A DNA stretch of 64,000 nt from Anadara kagoshimensis (lineage: Eukaryota > Mollusca > Bivalvia > Arcoida > Arcidae). The DNA lies in the NCBI GenBank assembly GCA_021292105.1, contig CM037871.1, forward strand, positions 36,385,854 through 36,449,853, read 5' to 3'. Under the pieces are notes generated by a model, which was not told where the DNA came from, did not search any database, and saw only the letters and a list, made by a program, of their open reading frames with translations. Below, in pieces: positions 63,131-64,000 of the stretch; positions within the stretch are counted from its first letter, which is position 1; each line of letters opens with the position of its first letter. The translations under genes and the position numbers were made by a program.

Positions 63131-64000
63131 TTTGTGATTGTAATCAAGTATTGATGCCTCAGGTCAAAAGAATTTATCTATACCATAGTCCATAGAAGAC
63201 TATAGTCATTTTGTGAAGATACTTTTCTGAGTGATTCAGCTTGAATTAAGGGTCATGGGTTCTACCAACCATAACCATTCTAATCCCAGCTGGGGCTGCA
63301 CTACATGTTATTTTAAATAAGCTGTTTAATTTCATGAATTTCCCAAGTCTATGCAGTTGCTAAATGAATAGGTACAAGGTGGAAGGAGTGAGTTAATTTT
63401 CAGCATTTCTATGGCATCCTATTCTAGGTGGGGGTGGTATTCTACTACCTGGTTGCTGTATTCAAGACAAGGATCTACCTAATGAGCTTATACATAAAGG
63501 ACCAAACTTGGGTATTTCAGATAAAAGAATATTGGATAAAAAAAAATGACATTGCAAATAAGATATATGGAATAAGTCAAAATCTATCTTTTAAATTGAC
63601 AAAAACTGTGCAGTTAACTAATTAATGTTCGACTAGAAACGAAAGAGTAATCAGTGCTCCAAGTAGCCTAGTAAATGCTCGAAATTTGCGACCAAAAATC
63701 GGATTTTGCGACTACAAATTGTCAGACGATCGCCATTATGTCAAATAATTTTTTTGAGTTTGGCCACTAAAAATCGGGAAATCCGGAAATTTTGTTCATG
63801 ACCCGTCACCCAACCTGACAAATAGTCTCGCCATCAATAATATCTTAAAAGCGCTTGAATCAAAGCAGGTAACTTTATAGTTTAAAGCGCATAACTGACC
63901 GTGATCTAATTTTGCATAATGACAGCCAAACGGCAAAAATCACTTTTTAATTTGGGTTTTGTTACGACTTTTACTTCATCTAAATGATCAAGTTTGATTG

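Larger units (their letters stand above)
62709..64000 (+). other. RPL36 intron (partial) with SINE heads
   Basis: Contains tRNA-like heads at 62796-62865 and 63030-63100 and otherwise no exon. The 65-codon open frame at 63.43-63.63 kb has no match to eL36. Near 63.25-63.30 kb a further 'gggtcatgggttctaccaacc'-like piece may be an older head. Confidence 0.5.

Overview
This window looks like nuclear DNA of a marine mollusc, most likely a bivalve. The evidence is AT-rich sequence, genes split by many GT-AG introns, abundant tRNA-derived SINEs and short terminal-inverted-repeat elements, and animal-type genes (RecQ/BLM helicase, ribosomal protein L36, a voltage-sensor protein). The species assignment is inference. 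All gene models were assembled by hand from splice signals, reading phase and family knowledge; no search was run.

Layout. (1) 0.7-8.8 kb, plus strand: nine exons of a voltage-sensor-domain plus coiled-coil membrane protein resembling TMEM266, 5' end not identified. (2) 8.8-16.2 kb: gene-poor DNA with several copies of one dispersed repeat, MITEs, and one terminal-exon-like ORF (12.34-12.52 kb) with a decayed copy 1.5 kb downstream. (3) 16.2-47.2 kb, minus strand: a nearly complete Bloom-syndrome-type RecQ helicase gene (BLM) in 26 exons. All its junctions are phase-compatible except for two one-base defects, one inside a helicase exon and one at a splice donor. Its introns hold a higher-order minisatellite, foldback hairpins, G-tracts, SINEs and several families of non-autonomous DNA transposons. 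The first BLM exon also carries a 32-codon open frame whose stop overlaps the BLM start (ATGA).

(4) 52.0-61.0 kb: the outstanding feature, an 8,907-bp DNA transposon with perfect 301-bp terminal inverted repeats and a perfect 8-bp target duplication (CGATTACT). It encodes a P-element-type RNase H-like transposase on the plus strand. On the minus strand, in tandem, it encodes a PIF1-family helicase and a small SAP-like/PHD-finger protein. The two transcription units converge, and each starts just inside an identical TIR, so the TIRs may serve as matched promoters. A P-superfamily element with its own PIF1 helicase and chromatin-reader-like protein is, as far as I know, not a standard architecture.

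(5) 61.0-64.0 kb, plus strand: promoter, 5' UTR and first coding exon of ribosomal protein L36 (RPL36), whose gene runs off the window, with a cluster of tRNA-like SINE heads. The putative BLM and RPL36 promoters share an NRF1-like site followed by the same roughly 20-bp box. The transposon sits about 320 bp upstream of the putative RPL36 start site.
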